In this document: positions 46,288 through 54,424 of the stretch, one piece after another
Layout: every line of letters begins with the position of its first letter
Numbering within the stretch: position 1 is the first letter of the stretch
Source of the DNA: Streptomyces sp. SM10
GTDB lineage: Bacteria > Actinomycetota > Actinomycetes > Streptomycetales > Streptomycetaceae
Reading direction: 5' to 3'
Assembly (NCBI RefSeq): GCF_002910915.1
Contig: NZ_NEUF01000184.1
Coordinates: 1 to 64,000, forward strand
DNA: 64,000 bases
The notes under the pieces: model-generated
Seen by the model: only the letters and a program-made list of their open reading frames with translations
Databases searched by the model: none
Told to the model about the DNA's origin: nothing
Position numbers and translations under genes: made by a program

Positions 46288-47652
46288 ATGACTATGCGCG
46301 ACGACGCGGCCCTCTTCGGCAACCGGTTTCTGACCGCGCCCGCCCCCTCGGAGACCTTCCCCGAGAAGGGCATGGCCGCGACGGACGCAATGAGGCTGGT
46401 GGACGTCGATCTGGCCATGGAGGGCGACCCCCAGCGCAACCTCGCGACGTTCGTGACCACGTGGATGGAGCCCGAGGCGCAGCGACTCATCGCCGAGAAC
46501 CTCCACCGCAATTTCATCGACCACGCGGAGTACCCCATTTCCGCCGAGATCGAGCAGCGTTGCGTGCGCATGCTCGCCGATCTCTTCCACGCGCCGGGAA
46601 AGACGACCGGCTGCCGGACCCAGGGCTCTTCCGAGGCGATCATGCTCGGTGCGCTGTCACTGAAGTGGAAATGGCGCGAACGCCGCCGAGCGGCCAACCT
46701 GTCGATGGACAGGCCGAATCTGGTCTTCGGCGGGGACGTCCACGTCGTGTGGGAGAAGTTCTGCCGCTATTTCGACGTCGAGCCGCGGATCGTGCCCCTT
46801 TCGGAGGGCAAGTACACGATCGGCCCTGAGGATGTGGAACCCCACCTCGACGAGAACACGATCGGCGTCGTCGCCGTGCTCGGCACCACCTTCACCGGAC
46901 ACAAGGACGATGTCGTCGGGATCGACAAGCTCCTGCGGGAGGTCCGCAAGGAGCGGGACCTCGACATCCCGATCCACGTCGACGCCGCCAGCGGCGGCTT
47001 CGTGTGGCCGTTCCTCTACCCGGACTCGAAGTGGGACTTCCGGCTCGAGCAGGTCCGCTCCATCAACGTCTCGGGGCACAAGTACGGCTTGGTCTACCCC
47101 GGCGTCGGCTGGCTGGTCTTCCGTGAGGAGTCGGACCTCGCCAAGGACCTCGTGTTCTACGAGAACTACTTGGGCAAGACGGACGCGACGTTCACCCTGA
47201 ACTTCTCGACCGGTTCGGCCATGGTGCTCGCGCAGTACTACAACTTCGTGCGTCTCGGTCGCCAGGGCTACACCTACGTCATGAAGATCATGCAGGAGAA
47301 CGCCCACGCGCTGGCGGACAACCTGCGGAGCAGCGGCCGCTTCGAAGTGATCGGCAGCGAGGCCGAGCAGCTGCCCCTTGTCGCCTTCCGGCTCGCCGGC
47401 AAGCACTCCTACGACGAGTCCGACGTCGCCTGGCAACTTTCGGCCGAGCGCGGCTGGATGGTTCCGGCGTACACCCTCCCGCCCGAGGCGGAGAGTGTGA
47501 AGATCATGCGTGCCCTGGTCAAGGAGACCCTGAGCCGCGAGCAGATCCATCGCCTGAGCCAGGACATCACCGACGCGTGCCGCACCTTGGACGACAAGGG
47601 TTCGACCCACGGCGTCGAGCGGGCCCAGGTCAAGCGCGGGACAGGTTACTGA
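46288..47652 (+). CDS. gad: Glutamate decarboxylase
   Basis: A 454-residue PLP enzyme of normal family length. GSSEAIMLGAL (about 112-122) contacts PLP phosphate, HVDAASGGFVWPF (about 231) stacks on the ring, and the internal-aldimine Lys lies in VSGHKYGLVYPG (about 265). The C-terminus ends GVERAQVKRGTGY, lacking the classic E. coli autoinhibitory His-Thr tail. It converts L-glutamate to GABA, consuming a proton. It lies among stress-related genes (GH15, cytochrome bd), without an adjacent GABA antiporter. Confidence 0.95.
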   Translation: MTMRDDAALFGNRFLTAPAPSETFPEKGMAATDAMRLVDVDLAMEGDPQRNLATFVTTWMEPEAQRLIAENLHRNFIDHAEYPISAEIEQRCVRMLADLFHAPGKTTGCRTQGSSEAIMLGALSLKWKWRERRRAANLSMDRPNLVFGGDVHVVWEKFCRYFDVEPRIVPLSEGKYTIGPEDVEPHLDENTIGVVAVLGTTFTGHKDDVVGIDKLLREVRKERDLDIPIHVDAASGGFVWPFLYPDSKWDFRLEQVRSINVSGHKYGLVYPGVGWLVFREESDLAKDLVFYENYLGKTDATFTLNFSTGSAMVLAQYYNFVRLGRQGYTYVMKIMQENAHALADNLRSSGRFEVIGSEAEQLPLVAFRLAGKHSYDESDVAWQLSAERGWMVPAYTLPPEAESVKIMRALVKETLSREQIHRLSQDITDACRTLDDKGSTHGVERAQVKRGTGY

Positions 47653-47743
47653 CCTCCCGGATCACGCCAGCAGCCTGTCGCTCCATGAACGACCGCGATT
47701 CCCTCGCCCCGGCGCCGCCGCGCCGTCCCGGTGACCGGCCAGG

Positions 47744-48091
47744 TCAGACCCCGCCTCCCACGCCCTGGCTGTCGGCCGTCCGCGCGACGGCGCCACGCGG
47801 CAGGTCCGACTCCGCCCGGACCCACGGATGGTGGGTGGGCGGCAGGGTTTCGAGCAGCGCGTCGAGCGACGCCCGTAGCCGTCGGCAGACCTGTACGGAT
47901 GCTGCCCCGTAGTGAGCTTGCGCAGGTTGAGCCCGTGACCGGCGTCGTAGAGGATCACCGCCACGGACATCGACACGAGGACATCGAAGTTCCGGCCCAT
48001 CAGCTCGTCCGGGCTTGCTCGCCAGGATCTGTGATCGCGCGGTGAGGATCGGGGTCAGCGCGATCCCGAGGTAGATCTCGTCGTCTGTGAC
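47744..48091 (-). pseudogene. Decayed cation/proton antiporter remnants
   Basis: On the minus strand VTDDEIYLGIALTPILTARS and QILASK (from 48091) resemble the first helix of CPA-type antiporters. About 10 residues on, in another frame, MGRNFDVLVSMSVAVILYDA and GHGLNLRKL (to about 47907) resemble the next conserved helix, with the intervening part deleted. No start codon remains (GTC), and the other about 350 residues are missing. The remaining frame to 47744 (ending ADSQGVGGGV) is of unknown origin. Between the decarboxylase and cydB this 494-bp stretch holds only such debris. Confidence 0.5.
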
Positions 48092-48146
48092 AGCGGCTCC
48101 CTCCGGCTGAGCCCTGACGTCGTGGGTGGTGTACCGGGGCTGGCCA

Positions 48147-49205
48147 TCAGGTGGTGCCCGCCTCGCCACCGCCTCCAGGATCGCCGCCTCGTCGCAGGTC
48201 GGCCTCGGTGAGTTCTTCGAGATCGCCCCTGGTGTCGAGCCAGTACAGAAGGACGACGGCCGGTACGACGACCACCAGGGCGACGAGGGTGACGAAGGCC
48301 AGCCAGGTGAGCGTGGCCGACGCCCCGGCGCCCTCGGCGACGGTCATCGATTCCGGCAGGAGGTAGGGACGCTGAGCCAGGCCCCAGGCGATGACCGCGC
48401 AGGCGACGGCGACGGCCGCGAAGGCGCGGGCCCAGCCGCCCGGTCCCCGGGTGAGCAGCCACGCCGCGGCGAGAGAAGCCGCTCCGGCGGCGAGGCCGAA
48501 GGCCAGCCCCGCCCCATGGGTGAGCCCGTGCCACACGTGCGGGGCGTCCTGGCTGGTGACGAAGAGGGTGATCACCACGAGCACCACGAGCGCGGTGAGG
48601 CTCAGCAGCCCGCGCCGCCGGAAGTAGGGGATCAGGTCGGGTGCGTCGAAGCGGCGGGCATCACCCGCCAGGAAGACCGCGCCCAGGAAGGCCGTCGCCG
48701 CGACGGCGAGCAGGCCGAACACGATCGAGGTGGGGTTGGCCCAGGCGTCCGCCGACGCCTCCGTGCCGAGCCTCACCCGGCCTGAGGCGACTCCCCCCGC
48801 GGCGGTGCCGAGGAAGAACGGCGTCACGAGCGAGGCCACTGCGAACACGGCACCGTAGAGCCGCCGGCCGGCGATGCGGCGTGCGACCTTGCGGAAGGCG
48901 AAGCCGGCGCCGCGCAGGACGAGGCCCACGGCGGCCAGCGCCAGTGGCAGCCACATCGCGGAGAACACGGCCTGGAAGAGAGTGGGGAAGCCGGTCCACA
49001 TGATGACGAAGACGAAGATCAACCAGACGTTGTTGACCTCCCACACGGGGGCCATCGCGTGATCGATGAGCCACCGCGGACGCCTGCCGCGTTCGGTACC
49101 CCCCGCCATCAGGTCCCAGAAGCCCGCCCCGTAGTCGGTGCCGCCCGCGCAGGTGTACGCGGCGATGGCCAGCAGCAGTACTACTGCCATCAGGTCCGCC
49201 GTCAC
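48147..49205 (-). CDS. cydB: Cytochrome bd-type quinol oxidase subunit II
   Basis: A 352-residue membrane protein with eight to nine helices. It opens with DLMAVVLLLAIAAYTCAGGT and DYGAGFWDLMAGG, the CydB family start. HAMAPVWEVNNVWLIFVFVI (about 49-68) is the conserved second region. It pairs with CydA to oxidise quinol and reduce oxygen to water under low oxygen or stress. The GTG start overlaps the cydA stop (GTGA), and a charged tail ends the protein. Confidence 0.92.
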   Translation of the reverse strand: MTADLMAVVLLLAIAAYTCAGGTDYGAGFWDLMAGGTERGRRPRWLIDHAMAPVWEVNNVWLIFVFVIMWTGFPTLFQAVFSAMWLPLALAAVGLVLRGAGFAFRKVARRIAGRRLYGAVFAVASLVTPFFLGTAAGGVASGRVRLGTEASADAWANPTSIVFGLLAVAATAFLGAVFLAGDARRFDAPDLIPYFRRRGLLSLTALVVLVVITLFVTSQDAPHVWHGLTHGAGLAFGLAAGAASLAAAWLLTRGPGGWARAFAAVAVACAVIAWGLAQRPYLLPESMTVAEGAGASATLTWLAFVTLVALVVVVPAVVLLYWLDTRGDLEELTEADLRRGGDPGGGGEAGTT

Positions 49206-50671
49206 GGCTGGTCGCCCTGGGGCGGGGCCGCCGCACCGCCGTCACCCGCCCGGACAGCCGCCCGGGGGCCGTACGGGCTGTCCGACTCCGGCGGGTCCGC
49301 CGGGGGCCCGGAATCCCGCTCCTCGTCGGCGAGCCGCCAGCGGGTGCGCAGCTTGAGCAGCACCGCCAGGAGCGAGCCGAAGATGAACAGGTACACGACG
49401 ATCACCAGGCCGAGCATGATCCACAGGGTGGACGAGTGCGTCGCCGTTACGGCCTCGGAGACCCGCATGTTCTGGTAGACGATCCAGGGCTGGCGTCCCA
49501 CCTCGGTCGCGATCCAGCCGCATTCGACAGCCACCACCGAAGCCGGACCGGCACAGGCCGCGCCGCGGTAGAACCATCTGGACCCGGGAAGCCTGCGGTG
49601 CCGCAACCAGACCAGCCCGTACCAGAGCGCGAGGAGCACCAGGGCGGAGCCGATGAGGACCATGATGTCGAAGGCCCAGTGTGCGATCGTCGCCTGAACG
49701 GCTGTCGGCCGTTGGTCCGGCGGGACGGAGGTCAGCCCTACGACCTTCGTGTTCGGGCTGAAGCCGGCCAGGAGGGAGTCGAGGAGCGGGACCTTGACAC
49801 CGCCTGAGACGGAACCGTCGGAGTGCAGGCGGCCGAACAGGTATTCCGGTACGCGGGTGTCGGTCTTCCAGACGATCTCCATGGCCGCGAACTTGACCGG
49901 CTGCTTGTGGAACACCGACCGGGCGATGGCGTCGCCGAGGACGAACTGCACCGGGGTCGCCACCGCGGCGATGGTGAAGGGAACCGTGAAGCCGAGCCGG
50001 TGGTACCGGTCCCGGCGCCCCCTCAGCCGGCCGACCGCGTAGACGCCGGCCACCATGTAGCCCGCGGTCAGCAGCATGGCCACGACGAAGTGCCAGTACT
50101 GCGGCCCGAACATCGGCGTGAAGATCGCCTCCCAGACGTCCACGTCCGTCGGATTGCCGAAGGTGTCGAGGGAGAAGCCCTGCGGTGTGTTCATCCAGGA
50201 ATTGGCCGCCAGGATGCCGAACGCCCCCAGCAGCGCCGCGGCCGGAAGCGGCAGGCCGAGCAGGAAGTGTGTCCGGGGCTTCAGCCGTCGCCATCCGTAG
50301 AGGTAGATGGCGATGAGGACCGCTTCGAGGAAGAACGCCCAGGCCTCGACCCCGAAGCCGATTCCGAAGACGTCGCCCCACCGGCCCATCAGGCCCGGCC
50401 AGAGCAGACCGAACTCGAAGGAGAGCACGGTGCCGGTGACGACCCCGACGGCGAACTGGACGGCCATGACCGCCGACCATCGCCGTGCCAGCAGGAGGGC
50501 GGTCGCGTCCTTGTGGCGCAGCCCGCGGTAGTGCATGACCAGGGTGATCAGAGGCAGGGCCACGCCCAGCGGGACCAGGATGATGTGGGAGGCCAGGGTG
50601 AAGGCCATGAGTTCTCTGGCCGGCAGGAGTTGATCCGGAGCACTGGCCAGCAGGTGGACCGAGGGGTGCAT
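49202..50671 (-). CDS. cydA: Cytochrome bd-type quinol oxidase subunit I
   Basis: A 489-residue protein with nine helices. The N-terminal part FTLASHIILVPLGVALPLIT (about 24-43) carries the high-spin haem ligand His. VEAWAFFLEAVLIAIYLYGW (about 108) and KFAAMEIVWKTD contain further conserved haem and quinol-site residues. The Q-loop is short, so this resembles the cyanide-insensitive CIO group more than E. coli CydA. The ATG at 50671 has GAAGG just upstream. No cydCD genes are seen in the window. It is the middle gene of an SDR-cydA-cydB unit. Confidence 0.92.
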   Translation of the reverse strand: MHPSVHLLASAPDQLLPARELMAFTLASHIILVPLGVALPLITLVMHYRGLRHKDATALLLARRWSAVMAVQFAVGVVTGTVLSFEFGLLWPGLMGRWGDVFGIGFGVEAWAFFLEAVLIAIYLYGWRRLKPRTHFLLGLPLPAAALLGAFGILAANSWMNTPQGFSLDTFGNPTDVDVWEAIFTPMFGPQYWHFVVAMLLTAGYMVAGVYAVGRLRGRRDRYHRLGFTVPFTIAAVATPVQFVLGDAIARSVFHKQPVKFAAMEIVWKTDTRVPEYLFGRLHSDGSVSGGVKVPLLDSLLAGFSPNTKVVGLTSVPPDQRPTAVQATIAHWAFDIMVLIGSALVLLALWYGLVWLRHRRLPGSRWFYRGAACAGPASVVAVECGWIATEVGRQPWIVYQNMRVSEAVTATHSSTLWIMLGLVIVVYLFIFGSLLAVLLKLRTRWRLADEERDSGPPADPPESDSPYGPRAAVRAGDGGAAAPPQGDQP

Positions 50672-50705
50672 GACCGCCTTCGCTGTTCGGGTCCCGCGGA
50701 AGAGG

Positions 50706-51545
50706 TCAGCCGCCGGTCGCGAAGCCGGGGAAGAGCGTCATCCCGCCGTCGACGTAGAGAGTCGTCCCCACGACGTAGTCCATGAGGTCGGACGCGAGCA
50801 GGACGACGGCGTGGGCGATGTCCTCGGGGTCGCCGATCCGGTCGTAGGGGATCAGTCGCAGGAGATCCTCCCGGGCCGCCGGGGTCTCCCAGGCGCTGCG
50901 GTTGATGGGAGTCCTGATCGCACCGGGGGCGACAGCGTTCACCCTGATCTTCTCCGGCGCGAGCTCCTGGGCCAGGGTCTGCATCATCATCTGCACGCCT
51001 CCCTTGGAGGAGGCGTAGTTCACGTGCCCGGCCCAGGGGATGAGCTGGTGCACCGAACTCATGCAGATGATCTTCCCGGCCGCCCGGGACACCTCCGGGA
51101 CCACCCCGCGCCTGCGGAACTCCTTCGCCGCCTCCCGCGCGCACAGGAACTGGCCCGTGAGGTTGACGTCGAGCACCTTCTGCCACTGGGCGAGAGTCAT
51201 GTCGGTGAACCTGGCGTCACGCTGCATACCGGCGTTCGCGACCAGGATGTCGAGGGTCCCGAAATCCTGGACCGCCCGGTCGACCATCGCGGTCACCTGG
51301 GTCTCCTGCGACACGTCCGCCTCGTAGGCCACCGCACGCACCCCGAACGACGTGATCTCCTCGACCACGTGCTCGGCGGCGTCCCGGCCGCTCACGTAGT
51401 TCACCGCCACATCGGCGCCCGCCCGGCCCAGCGCGATGGCCGTACCCTTCCCGATGCCCGAATTGGCGCCGGTCACCAGCGCCGTCTGGCCCTTCAGCAA
51501 GTCGGCGGGCACAGCACCCCGCACTGCCTCGACGTGGGAATTCAT
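50706..51545 (-). CDS. Short-chain dehydrogenase/reductase
   Basis: A 279-residue classical SDR: TGANSGIGKG (about 25-34) binds NAD(P), NAG is followed by the catalytic Ser in CMSSVHQ and the Tyr-x3-Lys in YASSK (about 174-178). The ending VVGTTLYVDGGMTLFPGF resembles glucose 1-dehydrogenase-like enzymes. The substrate is unknown. It lies 34 bp upstream of cydA on the same strand, so the dehydrogenase and the oxidase are probably co-expressed. Confidence 0.9.
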   Translation of the reverse strand: MNSHVEAVRGAVPADLLKGQTALVTGANSGIGKGTAIALGRAGADVAVNYVSGRDAAEHVVEEITSFGVRAVAYEADVSQETQVTAMVDRAVQDFGTLDILVANAGMQRDARFTDMTLAQWQKVLDVNLTGQFLCAREAAKEFRRRGVVPEVSRAAGKIICMSSVHQLIPWAGHVNYASSKGGVQMMMQTLAQELAPEKIRVNAVAPGAIRTPINRSAWETPAAREDLLRLIPYDRIGDPEDIAHAVVLLASDLMDYVVGTTLYVDGGMTLFPGFATGG

Positions 51546-51864
51546 GAGGCCCTGTCTCCTCGCTGCGCCGCTCCGGTCCGCCCGGCTGCTGCCCGGGAGG
51601 CGGGGATCAGGGAATCACCGGATGTGCGCGGCGGCAGCTCCGGCGGGCCGCTGTTGGGCCATCGGACGGAGCGGCTCCCCCCGATCGGCCCAGGCGTGGA
51701 GCTCCGCGTTCATGAGGACCGAGCCGTCCAGCGGGGTGCGGCCGTCCAACTGCGGATCCTGCCGGCGCAGCGGTCAGACAGCCTCCCCAGCCACGGCCGG
51801 CTGCCGCGGGACAGCCGCGACCGCCGACGCCAGGTCGTCGAGGCGGCCGCGGGTCCTCACCTTC
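51546..51864. other. 319-bp region between the C39-like peptidase and SDR genes
   Basis: No complete gene is seen. The minus strand has a 52-codon open stretch (about 51616-51775) containing QLDGRTPLDGSVLMNAELHA and ending in a stop, which may be a gene fragment, but I recognise no family. The rest should carry the SDR-cydAB promoter. Confidence 0.35.
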
Positions 51865-53220
51865 TCAGGCCAGCCCGAGCGACCTCAGGACGCGTCGCTG
51901 ACGCGCGCTCGGATCCGTCGGCCAGTAGAGGTAGCAGACCCCGCCCGTCCCGCTCCTGACCGCGCCGTTCGCGTCGTACCGCTTCGTGCGCAGCCAGATG
52001 TTCTCCCACTCGCGCCGGGCGTAGACATGGCGCACCGCGTCGTTGGAGGGAGACGCGGGGTCGTTGGCGATCACGTCGCCGGCGGCCGTGAAGCCGATGA
52101 CTGTCATCAGGTGGCCCGACGTTCCGTAACCCGCCCCCGTCAGCTCGCCCTTGAGGAACGACTGTGACGTGATGACCGGGATACCCGCGTCGACCAGCTT
52201 CTCCACGTCGGCGAGCGAGCCGATCCGGGTGACCGCGCTGCTCATGTCCTTGTACGTCGCGGCGTAGGCGGCGTTGAAGGGCCAGTTGCCGCAGCCGTCG
52301 TACTGGTAGTCGAACGTGTAGCGGGCCGCGTGGCAGATCTGCGGGTCCGCGAGATCCGGCTTGACCCAGGCGAGGTCCTCGGCGCTCGGCTCGCGGCCCC
52401 AGTACTCGATGATCATCTGGGAGGAGGTGGGGCTGCACCAGGCCTCGCCGCCGTTGTCGTACTCCGGGTACTCCCCCACGTGGACGTTCTGCGAGTAGCG
52501 GGGCACCGCGAGTTCCCTGGCGATGCCGGGCGTCGTGGCGGGCACGGTGAAGCGGTCGGGGATGTCCGAGGCCATGGCGCCGATCCGGTGGACCGTCGGC
52601 GTGAGGCGGGTGCCCGGGGTGCGGTGGAGGGTGAGCCTCAGGCGGTACGACACCAGGCGCAGCCCGCTCGCCGCGTCGTCCAGGGAGAGGGTGTCGGTCC
52701 AGACGGTGCTCCTGCCGTCGGTCTGGTCGTCCACCGAGGTCCGGCGGATGTCCGTGTCTCCGGCGGCCCAGCGGCCCATCACGTACCAGGGCGTGTCCGT
52801 CCCGTCCGAGTAGCTGCCGCGCAGCTCGATCTGGATCCAGGTGCCCTGCGGGGTGCGGGCGTTCCAGGAGGCGATCACCTCGGTGGCGGGTACGGCCGAG
52901 CGGTGGACCGGTGAGGTCCAGGTCGCGTACTCCCAGGTGCTGGTCGTGCCCGTGTGCGGGTCGGTGTAGTCGGTGGTGCCGGCGGGCGCGGAGATCACCA
53001 GGCCCGGCCGGCGTCCGGCGACGGCGCGGGTGCCGGACGACGAGCCGAAGCGCCAGTCGGCGTAGGTGGTCCAGAAACGGTTGTCCACGAGCGAGGCCCC
53101 CGCCGCGGCTGAGGGGGTACGGACGGGAGCGGCGCTCGCGGGGGAGGCGACGGTGCCTGCCCCGGCCGCTGCCGCGAGCGCGGCGGTGAGCACGGCCCTG
53201 CGTGAAGTCGGTCTGGTCAT
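51865..53220 (-). CDS. Tat-exported C39-like (papain-fold) peptidase
   Basis: About 451 residues from the ATG at 53220. The signal peptide TSRRAVLTAALAAAAGAGTV (residues 5-24) has twin Arg and a cleavage site near PASAAP, suggesting Tat export. A beta-rich domain (about 45-255) precedes a C39-like peptidase domain (about 260-450). Its catalytic Cys is in EAWCSPTSS, the His in SGHLMTVIGF and the Asn/Asp in VIANDPAS. It would act outside the cell on peptides or wall material. A DasR-like element lies 116 bp upstream of the ATG. Confidence 0.85.
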   Translation of the reverse strand: MTRPTSRRAVLTAALAAAAGAGTVASPASAAPVRTPSAAAGASLVDNRFWTTYADWRFGSSSGTRAVAGRRPGLVISAPAGTTDYTDPHTGTTSTWEYATWTSPVHRSAVPATEVIASWNARTPQGTWIQIELRGSYSDGTDTPWYVMGRWAAGDTDIRRTSVDDQTDGRSTVWTDTLSLDDAASGLRLVSYRLRLTLHRTPGTRLTPTVHRIGAMASDIPDRFTVPATTPGIARELAVPRYSQNVHVGEYPEYDNGGEAWCSPTSSQMIIEYWGREPSAEDLAWVKPDLADPQICHAARYTFDYQYDGCGNWPFNAAYAATYKDMSSAVTRIGSLADVEKLVDAGIPVITSQSFLKGELTGAGYGTSGHLMTVIGFTAAGDVIANDPASPSNDAVRHVYARREWENIWLRTKRYDANGAVRSGTGGVCYLYWPTDPSARQRRVLRSLGLA

Positions 53221-53335
53221 GGTCGAGACCCCCGGTCGTTGAGCGGAATGGGGCTGCGGGTGCCGATCGGTGGGCCAACTATTGCGGGTCGAGGTGGCAT
53301 CCGGCCAGTGATTCGGCCCGCGCCGCGGCAGCAAT

Positions 53336-53351
53336 ATTGGTCTGGTCCACT
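53336..53351. promoter_or_regulatory. DasR-like element between the C39 peptidase and uridine kinase genes
   Basis: ATTGGTCTGGTCCACT matches the TGGTCTAGACCA core of the DasR consensus at 10 of 12 positions. It lies in the divergent promoter region of an exported peptidase, fitting the DasR habit of controlling secreted enzymes. Confidence 0.45.
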
Positions 53352-53441
53352 GGCGTGACCTGCGCCGGAACGGGGAAGCGCGGAGGACGGGACCGGCGGG
53401 AGGCCAAAACCGGACCCTCCGCGCTCTCGTAGGGTGGAGGC

Positions 53442-54056
53442 ATGAACGACCTGGCGGACCACGCACGCCGGCTGCGTGCACTGCCCCCGTCCTGCGGGTC
53501 GGTGCGGCTGCTCGCGGTCGACGGCCACGCGGGGTCCGGCAAGAGCACCTTCGCCGGCCGTCTGGCGGCGGCGCTCGGCGGCGCACCGGTCCTGCACCTG
53601 GACGACGTGGCCACGCACGAGGAGCTCTTCGGCTGGACGGACCGGCTCCGGGCGCAGGTCCTGGATCCGCTCTCGCGGGGGGAGCCCGCGCGGTACTCCC
53701 CCTACGACTGGACGGCCCGGCGCTTCGGTCCACCGAGGACCCTGACCCCCGCCCCCGTGATGCTGGTCGAGGGCGTGGGGGCCGGCCGGGCCGCCGTGCG
53801 GCCCTTCCTCGCGGGGCTGTTGTGGATCGAGGGGGAGAGCGAGGCGTCCTGGGAGCGGGGAAGACTCCGCGACGGCCCCGGGCTGTCGGAGTTCTGGGAC
53901 GGCTGGACCGTCGCGGAGCGGAGCCATTTCGCCGACGACCCCTCCCGCCCCTTCGCGGACGTGGTGATCCGGCGGACACCCACGGGATACGCCTGGCTCA
54001 AAGGGCCTGGCCCGACAGCGGTGGCGAGTCACATCGTCACGGTCGGTGAAGGATGA
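53442..54056 (+). CDS. Uridine kinase-like P-loop protein
   Basis: A 204-residue NMP-kinase-fold protein with Walker A DGHAGSGKSTFAGRLA (about 27-42) and HLDDVATHEELFGW containing the expected Asp. VEGVGAGR (about 112) corresponds to the P-loop kinase Walker B area. It is shorter than canonical uridine kinases and phosphorylates an unidentified substrate. GGTGGAG is the ribosome site. It is followed by the candidate small RNA and terminator. Confidence 0.8.
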   Translation: MNDLADHARRLRALPPSCGSVRLLAVDGHAGSGKSTFAGRLAAALGGAPVLHLDDVATHEELFGWTDRLRAQVLDPLSRGEPARYSPYDWTARRFGPPRTLTPAPVMLVEGVGAGRAAVRPFLAGLLWIEGESEASWERGRLRDGPGLSEFWDGWTVAERSHFADDPSRPFADVVIRRTPTGYAWLKGPGPTAVASHIVTVGEG

Positions 54057-54109
54057 GGGTCGCCATACCGACCAGTCGGAAAAAGCCCCTGCGGTGCCCC
54101 CGACTCGGC

Positions 54110-54139
54110 TTGACCGAGGAGCCGTAGAGGTCTTACGTT
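54110..54139 (+). promoter_or_regulatory. Strong vegetative promoter in the intergenic region
   Basis: TTGACC (54110-54115), 18 nt, TACGTT (54134-54139) form a near-consensus housekeeping promoter with an expected start near 54146. No coding start follows before the hairpin at 54173. Confidence 0.6.
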
Positions 54140-54145
54140 CTGGAT

Positions 54146-54212
54146 GTGCGGCTTTTCGGAGCCCCCGCAGACACGAAGCCCCCGGTCGTTCCCCCGTGAT
54201 CGGGGGCTTCGT
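54146..54212 (+). ncRNA. Candidate small RNA ending in a strong hairpin
   Basis: A transcript from the promoter at 54110-54139 would run about 67 nt and end at a perfect 12-bp hairpin. Within it GGCTTTTCGGAGCC (54150-54163) can form a short 5' stem. No ORF of useful size lies inside. Alternatively this is the attenuated leader of the AAA ATPase gene 212 bp downstream. The existence of a discrete RNA is inference from promoter plus terminator. Confidence 0.45.
54173..54212 (+). terminator. Perfect 12-bp terminator hairpin
   Basis: ACGAAGCCCCCG (54173-54184) pairs exactly with CGGGGGCTTCGT (54201-54212) around a 16-nt loop. It would end either the small RNA or readthrough from the uridine kinase gene. 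Confidence 0.8.
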
Positions 54213-54424
54213 CCTGCCTCCCCGCACCCCTTCCCCGAGCGCCTCACTCACCCTCGGTGACCACCGGCGAAGCGCCGGTTACGTACTTAACCGCTCACTC
54301 CCTGTGCAGGTACGATGCGTCCCGGGTGTGGTCAATTCCCGTCCCCGGCGCGGTGATTAGGCGTGCCGAGCTGGGCATGCTGTGCGGGCGGGACATTCTG
54401 GGGGCACGGTTTGTGGGGGACCTG

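Noticed and set aside
51616..51775. 52-codon minus-strand frame with a protein-like composition
   Set aside because: No start with a ribosome site and no family recognised; kept only as a note in the intergenic entry.
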